The notes below the pieces were generated by a model. It was not told where the DNA came from and did not search any database. It saw only the letters and a list, made by a program, of their open reading frames with translations. A stretch of DNA of 64,000 nt from a virus, in the IMG/VR virus record IMGVR_UViG_3300033149_003004, positions 1 through 64,000 of that record, one strand, 5' to 3'. The translations under genes and the position numbers were made by a program. Positions 38,990-47,967 of the stretch are shown here, in pieces; positions within the stretch are counted from its first letter, which is position 1; each line of letters begins with the position of its first letter.

Positions 38990-40876
38990 GTGGGTCTAGA
39001 GCTCGCAAAAGCGTATGTAACGGCTCGTGGCGACGTGAGCCAGGTGGCTGGCGACTTCCATGCTGGCCGGGGACAAGTCGAGCAGGCAGCCAAATCGCTG
39101 CAACTATCTGTGAATCGCATCCTCGGGATGATCGGGATTGGGGTATCGATCGGCGCAATCATCAGTGAGATGCGACAGGGGATAGTCCTTGCCGAGAGGC
39201 AGATAGATGCCGAAGCACGCATAGCTGCTGTGGTCAAGGGCACTGGGATGGCAGCCGGCTTTACTGCCGATCAGTTGAAAGCCATGGCTAGTCAGATGCA
39301 GAGGATCACGACAGTGGGAGATGAGGAGATTCTGGAGTCGATGGGGATCTTGCTCACGTTCAAAAAAGTACAGAGAGATGTATTCACGTCAGCCATAGAT
39401 ACGATACTCGATATGTCGGCTGTGATGGGCACGAACGCTCGTGGGGCAGCAATGCAGCTCGGACGCGCTTTGGAAGACCCGATTTATGGAATGACGGCCC
39501 TGCGGCGAACTGGAGTCTCGTTTAGCGAGGAGCAGAAGGATCACATCAAGCAGTTGCAGGAAACGAACAGGTTGGCCGAAGCTCAGGCTTTGATCCTAGA
39601 CATAGTCCGCGGCCAGCTCGGAGACGTGGCGGAGGCGATGGCACAAACGGATTCCGGAAAGCTGAAGCAAGCACGAAACGTACTGGGTGATTTGCGGGAG
39701 GAACTTGGAAAGAAAATGATTCCGCTTCAGATGAAGTTTGTCGAAATGCAGCAGAAGTGGATAGGACTCCTGATGAAGGCTATAGAGGTGGTAACAAGTA
39801 TTGGCAGCAGGGTCAGGGAATGGCTATCTACGCCGTTTGGTGTCTACTTGACGAACATGGCCAAAACGGTATTTTTGGGTGGGCTTGTATTAGCAGGGAC
39901 TTGGGCGTTAGTGTGGGCTGCTGGAGCTATGGCCGGAGCTTTCACCGTTGCTTGGACTTCTGCACTCGGTCCCATTGCGTTGCTCATACCTGCCATGGCG
40001 CTTGTCGGAGTAGCTATAGTCGAGCTTTGGGGGAAGGGTGACACGTTTGGGGAGAAGATGAAGGATGTATTTGAGAACAAGATACCAGACGCTATAGATG
40101 CAACGGCATTTGCTGTACGAAACTTCAGCATGATCATGGAACTTGTTGCTGTGCGATGGTCAATCAAACTATTAGAGTTGTTCGGCGGGTTGTACGAAAA
40201 GTTCTGGGAGATAGTTCCTGTGTTCGCCGGAGTCTGTGCTGGAATGAGAGCTGCCTTCGGTGCTGTTATCGACTGGATGGCCAACAAAGTTCTCAGTTTG
40301 AAGAACATCATGGCTGCCGTGGGAGCAGGCATCCAGGCGATGTTCGTTGCGGTCTTGTCTGGAAATCTTCGGGGGGCCGCCGTCGAATTCGGAAAGGCTT
40401 TCGACGCTGCAATGGCCAAAGTAGGTGCTCCTCCCAAAGTGGACATAGCTGCTCGTTTGAGAACAGCTTTCAAGATCACAGAGGATATCGTCAAGGCGAT
40501 GATCGTTGAGTTAGGCATGGATGATGCACAAAAGATGCTCGACATTCTCAGGGCTAGAGAACAAGCTCTGCTTGAAGCGATAGCAAGAATGGAGCTGGAG
40601 AGAAAGAAAAAGAAGGAAGATGAAGACAAAGAGGATAAAAAGAAACCATCGCCGGAGAAAGTAGCAGAAGCAGTAGCAGAAGCCGAGCGGTCGATGGCCG
40701 GACGATACGGATTCCTGGAGTATAGTAGGGCATTGCAGGATATGTTGCTTACGAGAGACGATTCTGCGAAGAAGACAGCCGAGAACACGAAGAAGGCAAA
40801 TGAACAATTAGAAGATGCAAATGCAAAGTTGGCGAAGCTAATCGAAGTTGGTAAGGGACCAAGCGTCTTCGTGTGA
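38990..40876 (+). CDS. tail tape measure protein
   Basis: 628 residues, GTG start with TAGGAGG upstream. Long helical N-terminus (RGDVSQVAGDFHAGRGQVEQ), region QMQRITTVGDEEILESMGIL and GAAMQLGRALEDPIYGMTAL as in tape measure proteins, hydrophobic membrane-like segments near 285-345 (GGLVLAGTWALVWAAGAMAG; PIALLIPAMALVGVAIVELW), and a Lys/Glu-rich coil near 535-570. Using about 1.5 angstrom per residue of helix, a tail of roughly 90-100 nm would follow. Confidence 0.88.
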   Translation: MGLELAKAYVTARGDVSQVAGDFHAGRGQVEQAAKSLQLSVNRILGMIGIGVSIGAIISEMRQGIVLAERQIDAEARIAAVVKGTGMAAGFTADQLKAMASQMQRITTVGDEEILESMGILLTFKKVQRDVFTSAIDTILDMSAVMGTNARGAAMQLGRALEDPIYGMTALRRTGVSFSEEQKDHIKQLQETNRLAEAQALILDIVRGQLGDVAEAMAQTDSGKLKQARNVLGDLREELGKKMIPLQMKFVEMQQKWIGLLMKAIEVVTSIGSRVREWLSTPFGVYLTNMAKTVFLGGLVLAGTWALVWAAGAMAGAFTVAWTSALGPIALLIPAMALVGVAIVELWGKGDTFGEKMKDVFENKIPDAIDATAFAVRNFSMIMELVAVRWSIKLLELFGGLYEKFWEIVPVFAGVCAGMRAAFGAVIDWMANKVLSLKNIMAAVGAGIQAMFVAVLSGNLRGAAVEFGKAFDAAMAKVGAPPKVDIAARLRTAFKITEDIVKAMIVELGMDDAQKMLDILRAREQALLEAIARMELERKKKKEDEDKEDKKKPSPEKVAEAVAEAERSMAGRYGFLEYSRALQDMLLTRDDSAKKTAENTKKANEQLEDANAKLAKLIEVGKGPSVFV

Positions 40877-40888
40877 GGAGCGTAATAG

Positions 40889-41851
40889 ATGCAACACTCA
40901 TCGGAGTGGAAATTGACCTCGCCAGGTGGAGTACCTTACAAGTTGATCCGGCAGTCGGGATCATTTGGTTGTGAAGATGCTTCATGGAATATGGAGATCT
41001 GTATACGGTCGCACGATTTGACTGCGTTCATTGCCGAATGTTTCCCCGCTCCGTATGTGTCCGGTTCGTTCGTCATCTATCCAAAGCGATTCTATCCGGC
41101 TGGCTTGCCCTCGCTAGAGTGTAAGACTGTAAATGTCGAGGGGTTCACTTCGGGAAAGCCGATCGATCCGTTCGGCGTCGGCATTAGTCTTTACTCTCCG
41201 GAAGAATATGTTGCAACGTATGAGCCTTATCTACGACTGACTTTAGCATTTGGACCATGTCCGTCTAATGATCAAGAGCAAGATACTTCCAACCCATTCA
41301 CGTGGCTGGAGGTCACCGCTAACGAGAGCGGTGAGTTCCTGACGAGCGATATTGATCAAGAGAAGATTCGCTGGCAGGATGAGGATGGGAACACAGAACT
41401 TCCGAGTGAGGAAGATACTCAGCTCAGTCAGCCGGTCAAGACCGTAGGAACGGAGTGGACTTGTAGATGGCCCCAGATACCATTTGATTTCTTTCAAGAT
41501 ACACTCGTGCCTAGGATGCGTGCGGTTGAGGGACAGGTCAACGACGCTCCAATGGAGTTATTTGCTAATGCTCCAGCCGAGACTATATTGTTCTTGGGTT
41601 TTCAGAATAGCTACGAATACACGTGGCGTGAGGGGCGTTCTGGAACGAGTCCTGTGCAGGCCACGCTGAGGTTCGCCGAAAAGAATTTCATCGGTCGGCA
41701 GATGGTGATCGATCCTGTCTTCAGCTTTTGGCAGGATGTACAGGTGACCCACAACCATATCTGGCGACCAAACCATGGCTGGCAGCGAATGTTGATCGGT
41801 ACTGAGCCTCTGTATAAGAGCGGCAATCTGAACAGCATTTTCACTGGATAA
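40889..41851 (+). CDS. distal tail protein
   Basis: 320 residues, beta-rich, following the tape measure gene. SGSFGCEDASWNMEICIRSH, FVIYPKRFYPAGLPSLECKT, FVIY and YEYTWREGRSGTSPVQATLR. No catalytic motif. By gene order a distal tail or baseplate component; no family recognised with certainty. Confidence 0.6.
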   Translation: MQHSSEWKLTSPGGVPYKLIRQSGSFGCEDASWNMEICIRSHDLTAFIAECFPAPYVSGSFVIYPKRFYPAGLPSLECKTVNVEGFTSGKPIDPFGVGISLYSPEEYVATYEPYLRLTLAFGPCPSNDQEQDTSNPFTWLEVTANESGEFLTSDIDQEKIRWQDEDGNTELPSEEDTQLSQPVKTVGTEWTCRWPQIPFDFFQDTLVPRMRAVEGQVNDAPMELFANAPAETILFLGFQNSYEYTWREGRSGTSPVQATLRFAEKNFIGRQMVIDPVFSFWQDVQVTHNHIWRPNHGWQRMLIGTEPLYKSGNLNSIFTG

Positions 41852-41854
41852 GCG

Positions 41855-43183
41855 ATGGCTGGAGAAAAGTTCCCCGACGTCAAACCGGGACAGCCGATCA
41901 CAGCCGATCGGGCCAACCGCGAAGCTGCTGTTCTTGAGCGTTGGGCCGCGTTTTTGCCAAGCTCCAATCTCAGTGGAGAGCAGAGTAACTCCCGTGTAAA
42001 TATCGTTGGGATGTTTCCCGCGGTGCTGGCCGTGCTCAAGGTTACGGAGGACCTCGGGTCTTCCGTCTATAAGGGAGTGCTACGGCGATATAGTTTCCAA
42101 ACTAATGCTTGGACGGATGGTACGAAAGAGTGGAGGATAGACGCCGGAGCTACTGAGTCGGAGTTGGACGTGTCTCAGCTTGTCGTGTGCTACTATGATC
42201 GCAAGCGAGGGGCGTTCATCCCGGCTAACCCAAACGAGGTGAGGTTTCGGGTCTTCGAGCTGAAGACCAGTCTGCCTTACGGAGGCTTGGCAACTGCCTA
42301 CGTCCGCTACTCGACGGCTCCGGCCATCGACATTACCGACACAACACAGACGATCATTGTATGGGATTACATCGGCGACCGGCGAGGAACTGGACGTGAT
42401 GATAACGAGGATGGTAGCCGTGGGGCAATCGGACTCGCTATGCAACTTCCAGGCGAAACAACTGTGTGGCGAGTAATCGATTTGGAGTGCTACTTCCCTC
42501 CCGTGGAGGCACTGTCCAGTTCGTCTTCTGGAGACGTGTCATCGGTCAGTTCTGCTTCTAGTTTATCGTCTGCGAGTTCTGGGAGTTCGGCAAGCTCGAT
42601 GAGCTCCGGAAGTGAATCATCGTCTGGAAGTTCGGCAAGCTCAGCGAGTTCCGGAAGCGAGTCATCATCATACAGTTCGTATAGTTCTACTCTCAGCCAA
42701 TCGTCGGCTAGTTCGGAATCATCCGAGTTGGCTTGCGAACCGTGCGATGGTTATTGCTGGTGGCATTGCAACAACGGCGTGTGGTCGATCATTAGCGAAG
42801 GATGCCAACAAGACTACGGAAAGCCATGCTACTGTGTACCGCCGGGTATCTACTATCTCAATGATCCGAGAGGAGATTGCACTTATGAGCACTATGAGGT
42901 GACTGGCTGCTGCTACGAGGAGCAGGAGTCGGAATCGTCTGCAAGCTCGGGTAGCTTGTCATCGGCCAGTTCGCAGAGCGAGCAGTCTGAGAGTTCTGCT
43001 TCTAGTCCGTCTTCGCTTAGTTCTGCTTCTAGTCCGTCTTCGCTTAGTTCGCTAAGTCAATCATCCGCGAGTTCTGTTTCTATCTCCAGTCAATCGTCTG
43101 TAAGTTCGGGAGGATCATATGCGAGTTCTGTTTCTATCTCCAGTCAATCGTCTGTAAGTTCGGGAGGATCATATGCAAGCTGA
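41855..43183 (+). CDS. tail protein with serine-rich linkers and a cysteine-rich domain
   Basis: 442 residues. The N-terminal domain (1-220) starts GEKFPDVKPGQPITADRANR, then a Ser/Ala/Gly linker, a Cys-rich domain near 289-355 (CEPCDGYCWWHCNNGVW; CYCVPPGIYYLNDPRGDC; CCYEEQE) and a second Ser-rich stretch. The last 36 residues are a perfect duplication of an 18-residue unit. Likely a tail-tip or fibre protein; paired cysteines suggest disulfides outside the cell. Confidence 0.65.
   Translation: MAGEKFPDVKPGQPITADRANREAAVLERWAAFLPSSNLSGEQSNSRVNIVGMFPAVLAVLKVTEDLGSSVYKGVLRRYSFQTNAWTDGTKEWRIDAGATESELDVSQLVVCYYDRKRGAFIPANPNEVRFRVFELKTSLPYGGLATAYVRYSTAPAIDITDTTQTIIVWDYIGDRRGTGRDDNEDGSRGAIGLAMQLPGETTVWRVIDLECYFPPVEALSSSSSGDVSSVSSASSLSSASSGSSASSMSSGSESSSGSSASSASSGSESSSYSSYSSTLSQSSASSESSELACEPCDGYCWWHCNNGVWSIISEGCQQDYGKPCYCVPPGIYYLNDPRGDCTYEHYEVTGCCYEEQESESSASSGSLSSASSQSEQSESSASSPSSLSSASSPSSLSSLSQSSASSVSISSQSSVSSGGSYASSVSISSQSSVSSGGSYAS
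43067..43174 (+). repeat. perfect 54-bp tandem duplication
   Basis: Units 43067-43120 and 43121-43174 are identical. Each codes 18 residues of the Ser-rich tail (SVSISSQSSVSSGGSYA) and each ends with GGGAGGATCAT, the ribosome site and start context of the next gene; only the second copy leads into it. Confidence 0.9.
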
Positions 43184-43820
43184 ATCGATAAGTTCTACGG
43201 ATGCCCTGTCTGCGTATGCCGATTTCCCAGTGACGATTCACACAGTCGACTCGATTGCCGATTTCCCAGTGACGATCCACGCGGTCGATCCAATTGTCGA
43301 TTTCGTTTCCTCGTGTATGAGCACAGTCGATCTTCCGTTCGGTTCTGCGAACGGTCTGTACGATTCGATCATTGTTGCAGATCGTCAAGGAATTACATGG
43401 GAGACTAGTCCACACGACGCCCAAGCGGAGAATCCAACGGAGGGTGTTAATCTTCCGAAACTCAAGCCGTTCAGGAGACAAGTCAAGACTGAGAGGCGAA
43501 GAGCAAGACGTTCGGTGTCGGTGCCGTCCTTGCCAGCGGTTCCGCGAGGCAATTGTGGCCAGCAGCTTCCGTCCGTGCCTCGAATGGCGGCAAACATGGC
43601 CAAACATGCGGCGAAGCATGTGTTGACCGGAGCCAAGCAGGCAAGTCCGGAGCTGGTTGAAGCCCGCTTGGCAGCGTGCAAAGTCTGCCGGCATAGGACG
43701 ATGGTAGCTCATTGCGCGAAGTGCGGTTGTGTTATTGAGGCTCTTGCCCGCTGGGAATCGAGCAAATGCAAAGCGAAGAAGTGGCCGGAACCGGAGAGCG
43801 TGACAGCGGGGAGGGAATGA
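43173..43820 (+). CDS. virion-region protein with C-terminal zinc ribbon
   Basis: 215 residues. N-terminal internal repeats (YADFPVTIHTVDS, IADFPVTIHAVDP) and a C-terminal four-cysteine ribbon ACKVCRHRTMVAHCAKCGCV followed by SKCKAKKWP, a pattern seen in small phage zinc-ribbon proteins. GGGAGG lies 5 bases before ATG 43173. The start overlaps the preceding gene. Function unknown. Confidence 0.6.
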   Translation: MQAESISSTDALSAYADFPVTIHTVDSIADFPVTIHAVDPIVDFVSSCMSTVDLPFGSANGLYDSIIVADRQGITWETSPHDAQAENPTEGVNLPKLKPFRRQVKTERRRARRSVSVPSLPAVPRGNCGQQLPSVPRMAANMAKHAAKHVLTGAKQASPELVEARLAACKVCRHRTMVAHCAKCGCVIEALARWESSKCKAKKWPEPESVTAGRE

Positions 43821-43823
43821 TCG

Positions 43824-44990
43824 GTGGGAAGCGATTGGTGCTGCCGATGCTTGCCAGTAACTTGTGGTTACTTCGGTGATTCCTTCAATCGCCAGAACAG
43901 TAGTAACCTGGGCGCTGAATGGTCGGAGATCATTGGCAATTGGAGTATATCGGGACAGAACTTGGTTACGAGTGACAGCAATGCTTTGTGCCTGGCATTG
44001 ACGGAGCATCCCGAAGGCTTATTGAACGTACATGTCAGGGTTTACGTGAGATTAGACGAAGCAGTGGTGGGAGACGGTCAAGAGGTTCGGGTAGTAGTCA
44101 ACTATAGGGACTCGCAGAACTATGACTATGTGCAGTACACGTTTTGTCAGTATACCACTTGGCCTAGAGGGGACGTGTTGTGTGGATTAGTGCGAGTGGA
44201 TGTATATTCAGTTGTCTCTGGAGTACACGAGCTCCGAGAAGATTCTTCTGGATTCCTCTATTGGCACCCCGATCCTCCGCATAATCAATGGTATTCTTGC
44301 TATGTCGATGTGAGAAGAGTCAACACTGAAACGCGAATTCTCGCAAGTTGCTCTCCAGGCGGCTACGGATTTTTTCCTGCGATGGTCGAAGCGGTTATTC
44401 CAGAAGCGACCAGTTCGCTGTGTGGAGTTGCCACGGGGAGCATATCGGCTACAGCTATCAGATTCGACAACTTTCAATTGTTCCGTCATCGATTGGACAT
44501 GGAAGGATGCCCATACATATTCCCTCAGTGTGGCCTTTGCTACTCGTGGCCATTTGGACCTGCCGAAGCTCCGGCCAGCTACATCATTGCGTTGAGAGAT
44601 TTCACCGACGATACTTGTTCAGATTGCGAAGGCTTGAACGGCGATTACGTGTTGGGCGATCGTGAAGTTGAGTACAGCGTGGTTGGTGTACCGCAGACGT
44701 GCATTTGGAAATGGGAGGGAAGCGGATCGTGCTGTCTTGAGAGAATTGAACTGAGGCGTAATACTGTCCCACAGACTTTCCTCGGAGTTCCGATTGGTAC
44801 GCTTGTCCTATGGGTGTATTTTAGGCACTCAGATGATCCATACTGGCCGACGGGATACATGGTTTTTTACAATCCAGTTGACGATGACTGTTGGCCGACA
44901 GGGAAGATCGCGTTTCAGAATAATCTTACAAGTCCCACACCGCTCGGGATTTGCATTCCGGGCACCGCTTCGTTCAGTCTCAACGCTTAG
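43824..44990 (+). CDS. cysteine-rich tail fibre-like protein with LamG/concanavalin-like domain
   Basis: 388 residues, GTG start. Residues 17-220 (YFGDSFNRQNSSNLGAEWSE; VRVVVNYRDSQNYDYVQYTF; SSLCGVATGSISATAIRFDN) read like a jelly-roll carbohydrate-binding domain. The remainder is Cys-rich (CPYIFPQCGLCYSWPFG; DDTCSDCEGLNGDYVL). Probably a receptor-binding or fibre protein. Confidence 0.6.
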   Translation: MGSDWCCRCLPVTCGYFGDSFNRQNSSNLGAEWSEIIGNWSISGQNLVTSDSNALCLALTEHPEGLLNVHVRVYVRLDEAVVGDGQEVRVVVNYRDSQNYDYVQYTFCQYTTWPRGDVLCGLVRVDVYSVVSGVHELREDSSGFLYWHPDPPHNQWYSCYVDVRRVNTETRILASCSPGGYGFFPAMVEAVIPEATSSLCGVATGSISATAIRFDNFQLFRHRLDMEGCPYIFPQCGLCYSWPFGPAEAPASYIIALRDFTDDTCSDCEGLNGDYVLGDREVEYSVVGVPQTCIWKWEGSGSCCLERIELRRNTVPQTFLGVPIGTLVLWVYFRHSDDPYWPTGYMVFYNPVDDDCWPTGKIAFQNNLTSPTPLGICIPGTASFSLNA

Positions 44991-44992
44991 CC

Positions 44993-46033
44993 ATGATCTC
45001 TCTTGATAAATCATCGTGCGTTTACTTTGGCAAAGCCATCGGCTTGACGAAATGCAACCAACCTGCCCATCACTGTGAGTTGTTCGATTGCCATGTCGTT
45101 GAGGGCGTCGGCAACCGAACGGTTCCAGGGTGCAAGACTTGCAATAAGCGATTGCTGCCGAGCGAGGCAAAGTTTGTCATCGATCCATTAGAGGTGATTG
45201 ATCGACGCAGAAAACGGACGGACTGCTTACGGGACATGCTTGCCGGAGCATCAGTATTTTTGGCCTGTTCTGGTCCCTCCGCCAACGATCTGCCGTTGGA
45301 GCAATTGAATCGGAGGGGGATTTGGACGATGGCTGTGAACAACATGGCAGGCCACGATAGATTCCGTCCGCAAGCGTTCGTCTGCTCCGATCCACCGCTG
45401 AAGTTCTCACACTCGATATGGCTTGATCCGGCGATAATGAAATTCGTGCCGACACCGAAGCTCGCCGGTGATCGGGCCAAGTTGAGAAGAAAGACGAAGC
45501 AGAACCAATTCGAGATACTTGACAAGAGGGTTCTCGATTGCCCGAACGTCTGGGCATTTCGACGAGAGGTATGGTTGAAACCGGATGATAGCTTCTTCAC
45601 GTCGCCGGGAGCTTGCTGGGGCAATTTGGCGGTCGGTGTACAGCGAACCGGAGAACCGAAGACTGTGAATACGATGTTCTTGGCGTTGCGGTTGTTACGG
45701 TATCTCGGAGCAAGACGAGTGTTCATGATCGGCGTGGACTTCCGCATGTCTGCCAATTACGGCTATGCTTTCGCTCAAGAGGTCGGCTACAAACAATCGA
45801 GGGATGATCCGTCTTCTGTCAGCGACAACAGGCAGTACGTCGTAGCAAACGATTGGCTATGCCGCATGGAGCAAGGCGGGGTGTTTCGACGGTTCGGAAT
45901 CGAGTTTTTCAATTGCTTTCGAGAATCGAGTTTGCGGGCGTTTCCGTACGTACCTTTTTCGGTGGCTTTGCGTGAATGCAAGGGAATCGTCGAAGACGTG
46001 CCGGACTTGTCAGGCTGGTACGAGAAGAAATAG
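44993..46033 (+). CDS. MptE/DUF115-like Rossmann protein with N-terminal cysteine cluster
   Basis: 346 residues from ATG 44993. The N-terminus has cysteines CVYFGK, CNQPAHHCELFDC, GCKTCNKRLL. The core VFLACSGPSANDLPLEQLNR near 85-104, IWTMAVNNMAGHDRFRPQAF and YLGARRVFMIGVDFRMS near 242-258 resembles DUF115/6-hydroxymethylpterin-type and sialyltransferase-like Rossmann proteins often found in glycan clusters. Substrate unknown. Confidence 0.55.
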   Translation: MISLDKSSCVYFGKAIGLTKCNQPAHHCELFDCHVVEGVGNRTVPGCKTCNKRLLPSEAKFVIDPLEVIDRRRKRTDCLRDMLAGASVFLACSGPSANDLPLEQLNRRGIWTMAVNNMAGHDRFRPQAFVCSDPPLKFSHSIWLDPAIMKFVPTPKLAGDRAKLRRKTKQNQFEILDKRVLDCPNVWAFRREVWLKPDDSFFTSPGACWGNLAVGVQRTGEPKTVNTMFLALRLLRYLGARRVFMIGVDFRMSANYGYAFAQEVGYKQSRDDPSSVSDNRQYVVANDWLCRMEQGGVFRRFGIEFFNCFRESSLRAFPYVPFSVALRECKGIVEDVPDLSGWYEKK

Positions 46034-46067
46034 AAACATTCCGATAATCCGATAATAGGGGTATAGT

Positions 46068-46592
46068 ATGGAGGAAAGATCAATGAAGAAGTTGAAGATA
46101 ATGCCGTTCAGCGGAGAAGAGGACCTGTCTCGAATCATGGAGATAGAGCACGCCAGCTTCGACGAACCATGGACGGACGAGTTGTATTTTCGCGTGTTGT
46201 GCCGCAGGAATGTGTCGTGCATGGTGTTGAGGATCAGCGCTTTCTTTCACGCCAAGCAGATCGTCGGGTATATCGTGTTCCGCACTGGGCTGAAGAAGCT
46301 GGAGATTTGGAATCTAGCCGTTCACCCCGATCATAGAAGGAGAGGATACGGAACGCTACTGATTTTGTATTTGAAGAGGCGAGCCGAGCGGGGAGTAAGA
46401 AAGCCTATCGAACTGGAGATTAGTGAGCGAAATCTGCTGGGCCAGCTATTCTTTCGCTCCAATGGATTTCAAGCTACAAGCGTCTTGCGAGGACACTACT
46501 CTGAGGAGCACGATGCTTACAAGATGATATGGACTCCATCATCGTCCGTGCGAAATCGGTTGCTGAAACATTGCCATGCTTCTGACTTTTAG
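46068..46592 (+). CDS. GNAT N-acetyltransferase (RimI-like)
   Basis: 174 residues. IMEIEHASFDEPWTDELYFR (20-39), LEIWNLAVHPDHRRRGYGTL (77-96; acetyl-CoA loop RRRGYG) and ISERNLLGQLFFRSNGFQAT are typical of RimI-type acetyltransferases acting on protein N-termini or small amines. ATG 46083 is an alternative start. The acceptor is unknown. Confidence 0.88.
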   Translation: MEERSMKKLKIMPFSGEEDLSRIMEIEHASFDEPWTDELYFRVLCRRNVSCMVLRISAFFHAKQIVGYIVFRTGLKKLEIWNLAVHPDHRRRGYGTLLILYLKRRAERGVRKPIELEISERNLLGQLFFRSNGFQATSVLRGHYSEEHDAYKMIWTPSSSVRNRLLKHCHASDF

Positions 46593-46608
46593 CGACTCGT
46601 TAGTAGAA

Positions 46609-46665
46609 CCCCAGAATCTCACCAGAAGTCAAAAGTCTTGGCTGCTGTCAACAGACTTTGCAGTA
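46609..46665 (+). repeat. single 49-bp palindromic repeat unit
   Basis: CCAGAATCTCACCAGAAGTC then AAAAGTCTTGGCTGCTGTCA and ACAGACTTTG: one full unit and the start of another, in the short gap between the acetyltransferase and cupin genes. It is most like unit 6 of the 7340-7728 array. Confidence 0.85.
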
Positions 46666-46677
46666 AAGGAGTTTCTT

Positions 46678-47130
46678 ATGGAGCAGATTCCTGAAAATCT
46701 TGCCAATGCGTCTTGGGAAGTCAAAGCTTGGGGTATGGTCCGTCACTTGTTCAGATCCGATCAAGCGGCGGTGAGTTATCTGTGTGTAAATAGGGGAACG
46801 TGTTGTTCCAGACATCTCCATCAGCATCGTGCTAACCAATTCGTAATTCTCTCCGGCAAGATAGTTGTGGAAGAATGGCTACCGGAGCAAAATCCGGTGA
46901 CGGAGCAACCCAAGCAACGGGTACTGCTCACGCCCGGCTCCATCCATGTAGTAAGTAGTCTTGTGCCGCACAGGTTCCGCGTAGCAGAAAGCGGTCAAGT
47001 AATCGAGGTCTATTGGCCAGACCGGGGTGGGAAGGTAGAGTTTAGCGACATCACAAGATTTGATGTGGGTGGCCCGGATATTCAAATCTGTGACATCGCT
47101 AGCCTCGATGGGTTGAAGCATTTGTCATGA
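46678..47130 (+). CDS. cupin protein (mannose-6-phosphate isomerase type II-like)
   Basis: 150 residues from ATG 46678, preceded by AAAGGAG. Cupin motif 1 HLHQHRANQFVILSGKIVVE and motif 2 LTPGSIHVVSSLVPHRFRV supply metal ligands; the pattern is close to the cupin of mannose-6-phosphate isomerase/GDP-mannose pyrophosphorylase and to small sugar-binding cupins. It lies at the start of the glycosyltransferase block. Confidence 0.72.
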   Translation: MEQIPENLANASWEVKAWGMVRHLFRSDQAAVSYLCVNRGTCCSRHLHQHRANQFVILSGKIVVEEWLPEQNPVTEQPKQRVLLTPGSIHVVSSLVPHRFRVAESGQVIEVYWPDRGGKVEFSDITRFDVGGPDIQICDIASLDGLKHLS

Positions 47131-47936
47131 GTGTTCCAAACTACACATTGATCGCCGGTGTGGACAAATACCATCTCCGGCAACTTGCTTTGACGTGGCC
47201 GACCTGGAAGAAGCACAAGCCAAGTACGATTCTTGCTAATCCGATGATCGTATTCTACGATTGGCAACAGGTGACTGAATCCGATATCCTCGCAGTAGTG
47301 GATCATCCCGATTTACGAACGATTGAGTGGCCACTTTCGGGATTCGATTGGCATAGAGAAAACAAGAGGGAAGACAAGTTCAGTGACCCACATCGGGCGA
47401 TGATGCTGAGCGGATTCGTTTACGTTCCCGCTCTGTTCGCCAACACTCCGTATTGGCTCAAGTTGGACACCGACGTTGTAGCGACTGGAATGGACGATTG
47501 GATTGATCCCACATGGTTCGCTGACCAGCCGGCAATCATATCTCATCGTTGGACATTTACCAGACCACCCGACCAGATGTTACAGATGGATAAGTGGGTG
47601 GAAGATAACAAGGAGAGGATGCCCGAAATCGCTCGACATCCTCCGCTGAACTTGATACCGACTCCGGGTTGGGATCGGGTGAAGCACAATCGCATCATAT
47701 CATGGTGTGGATTCTTCGACTCGATGTGGACATTCAAGATGGCTCGGTTAACAGAAACGGGCGAGAGAAAGTTCAAGTTGCCGATACCGTCGCAAGACGG
47801 ATTCCTATTTTATCTCGCCAAGAGAGGAGGACAGAAGATAGTTCGGGTGAATATGAAATCACGGGGATGGCAGCATTGGTCAACGTGGACCAATGTAAAA
47901 AAGCACGCAGGAAAAGCAATGGAGCTAGCGAACTGA
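47127..47936 (+). CDS. glycosyltransferase-like protein (GT-A fold)
   Basis: 269 residues. NYTLIAGVDKYHLRQLALTW at the start and WLKLDTDVVATGMDDWIDP near 110-128 with a DxD motif; SQDGFLFYLAKRGGQKIVRV near 218. Probably transfers a sugar from a nucleotide donor. Overlaps the cupin stop by four bases. Confidence 0.65.
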   Translation: MSVPNYTLIAGVDKYHLRQLALTWPTWKKHKPSTILANPMIVFYDWQQVTESDILAVVDHPDLRTIEWPLSGFDWHRENKREDKFSDPHRAMMLSGFVYVPALFANTPYWLKLDTDVVATGMDDWIDPTWFADQPAIISHRWTFTRPPDQMLQMDKWVEDNKERMPEIARHPPLNLIPTPGWDRVKHNRIISWCGFFDSMWTFKMARLTETGERKFKLPIPSQDGFLFYLAKRGGQKIVRVNMKSRGWQHWSTWTNVKKHAGKAMELAN

Positions 47937-47967
47937 AGATCGGCCAGAATCTACCGAGTGAGAAGTA

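Noticed and set aside
39844-40788. 314-codon minus-strand frame in the tape measure gene
   Set aside because: Composition mirrors the sense helices, no family pattern and no start signal; unlike the antisense endonuclease at 24334.
46040-46067. TATAGT-like -10 before the acetyltransferase gene
   Set aside because: No matching -35 at a usable distance and too close to the ATG; probably chance in an A/T-rich gap.
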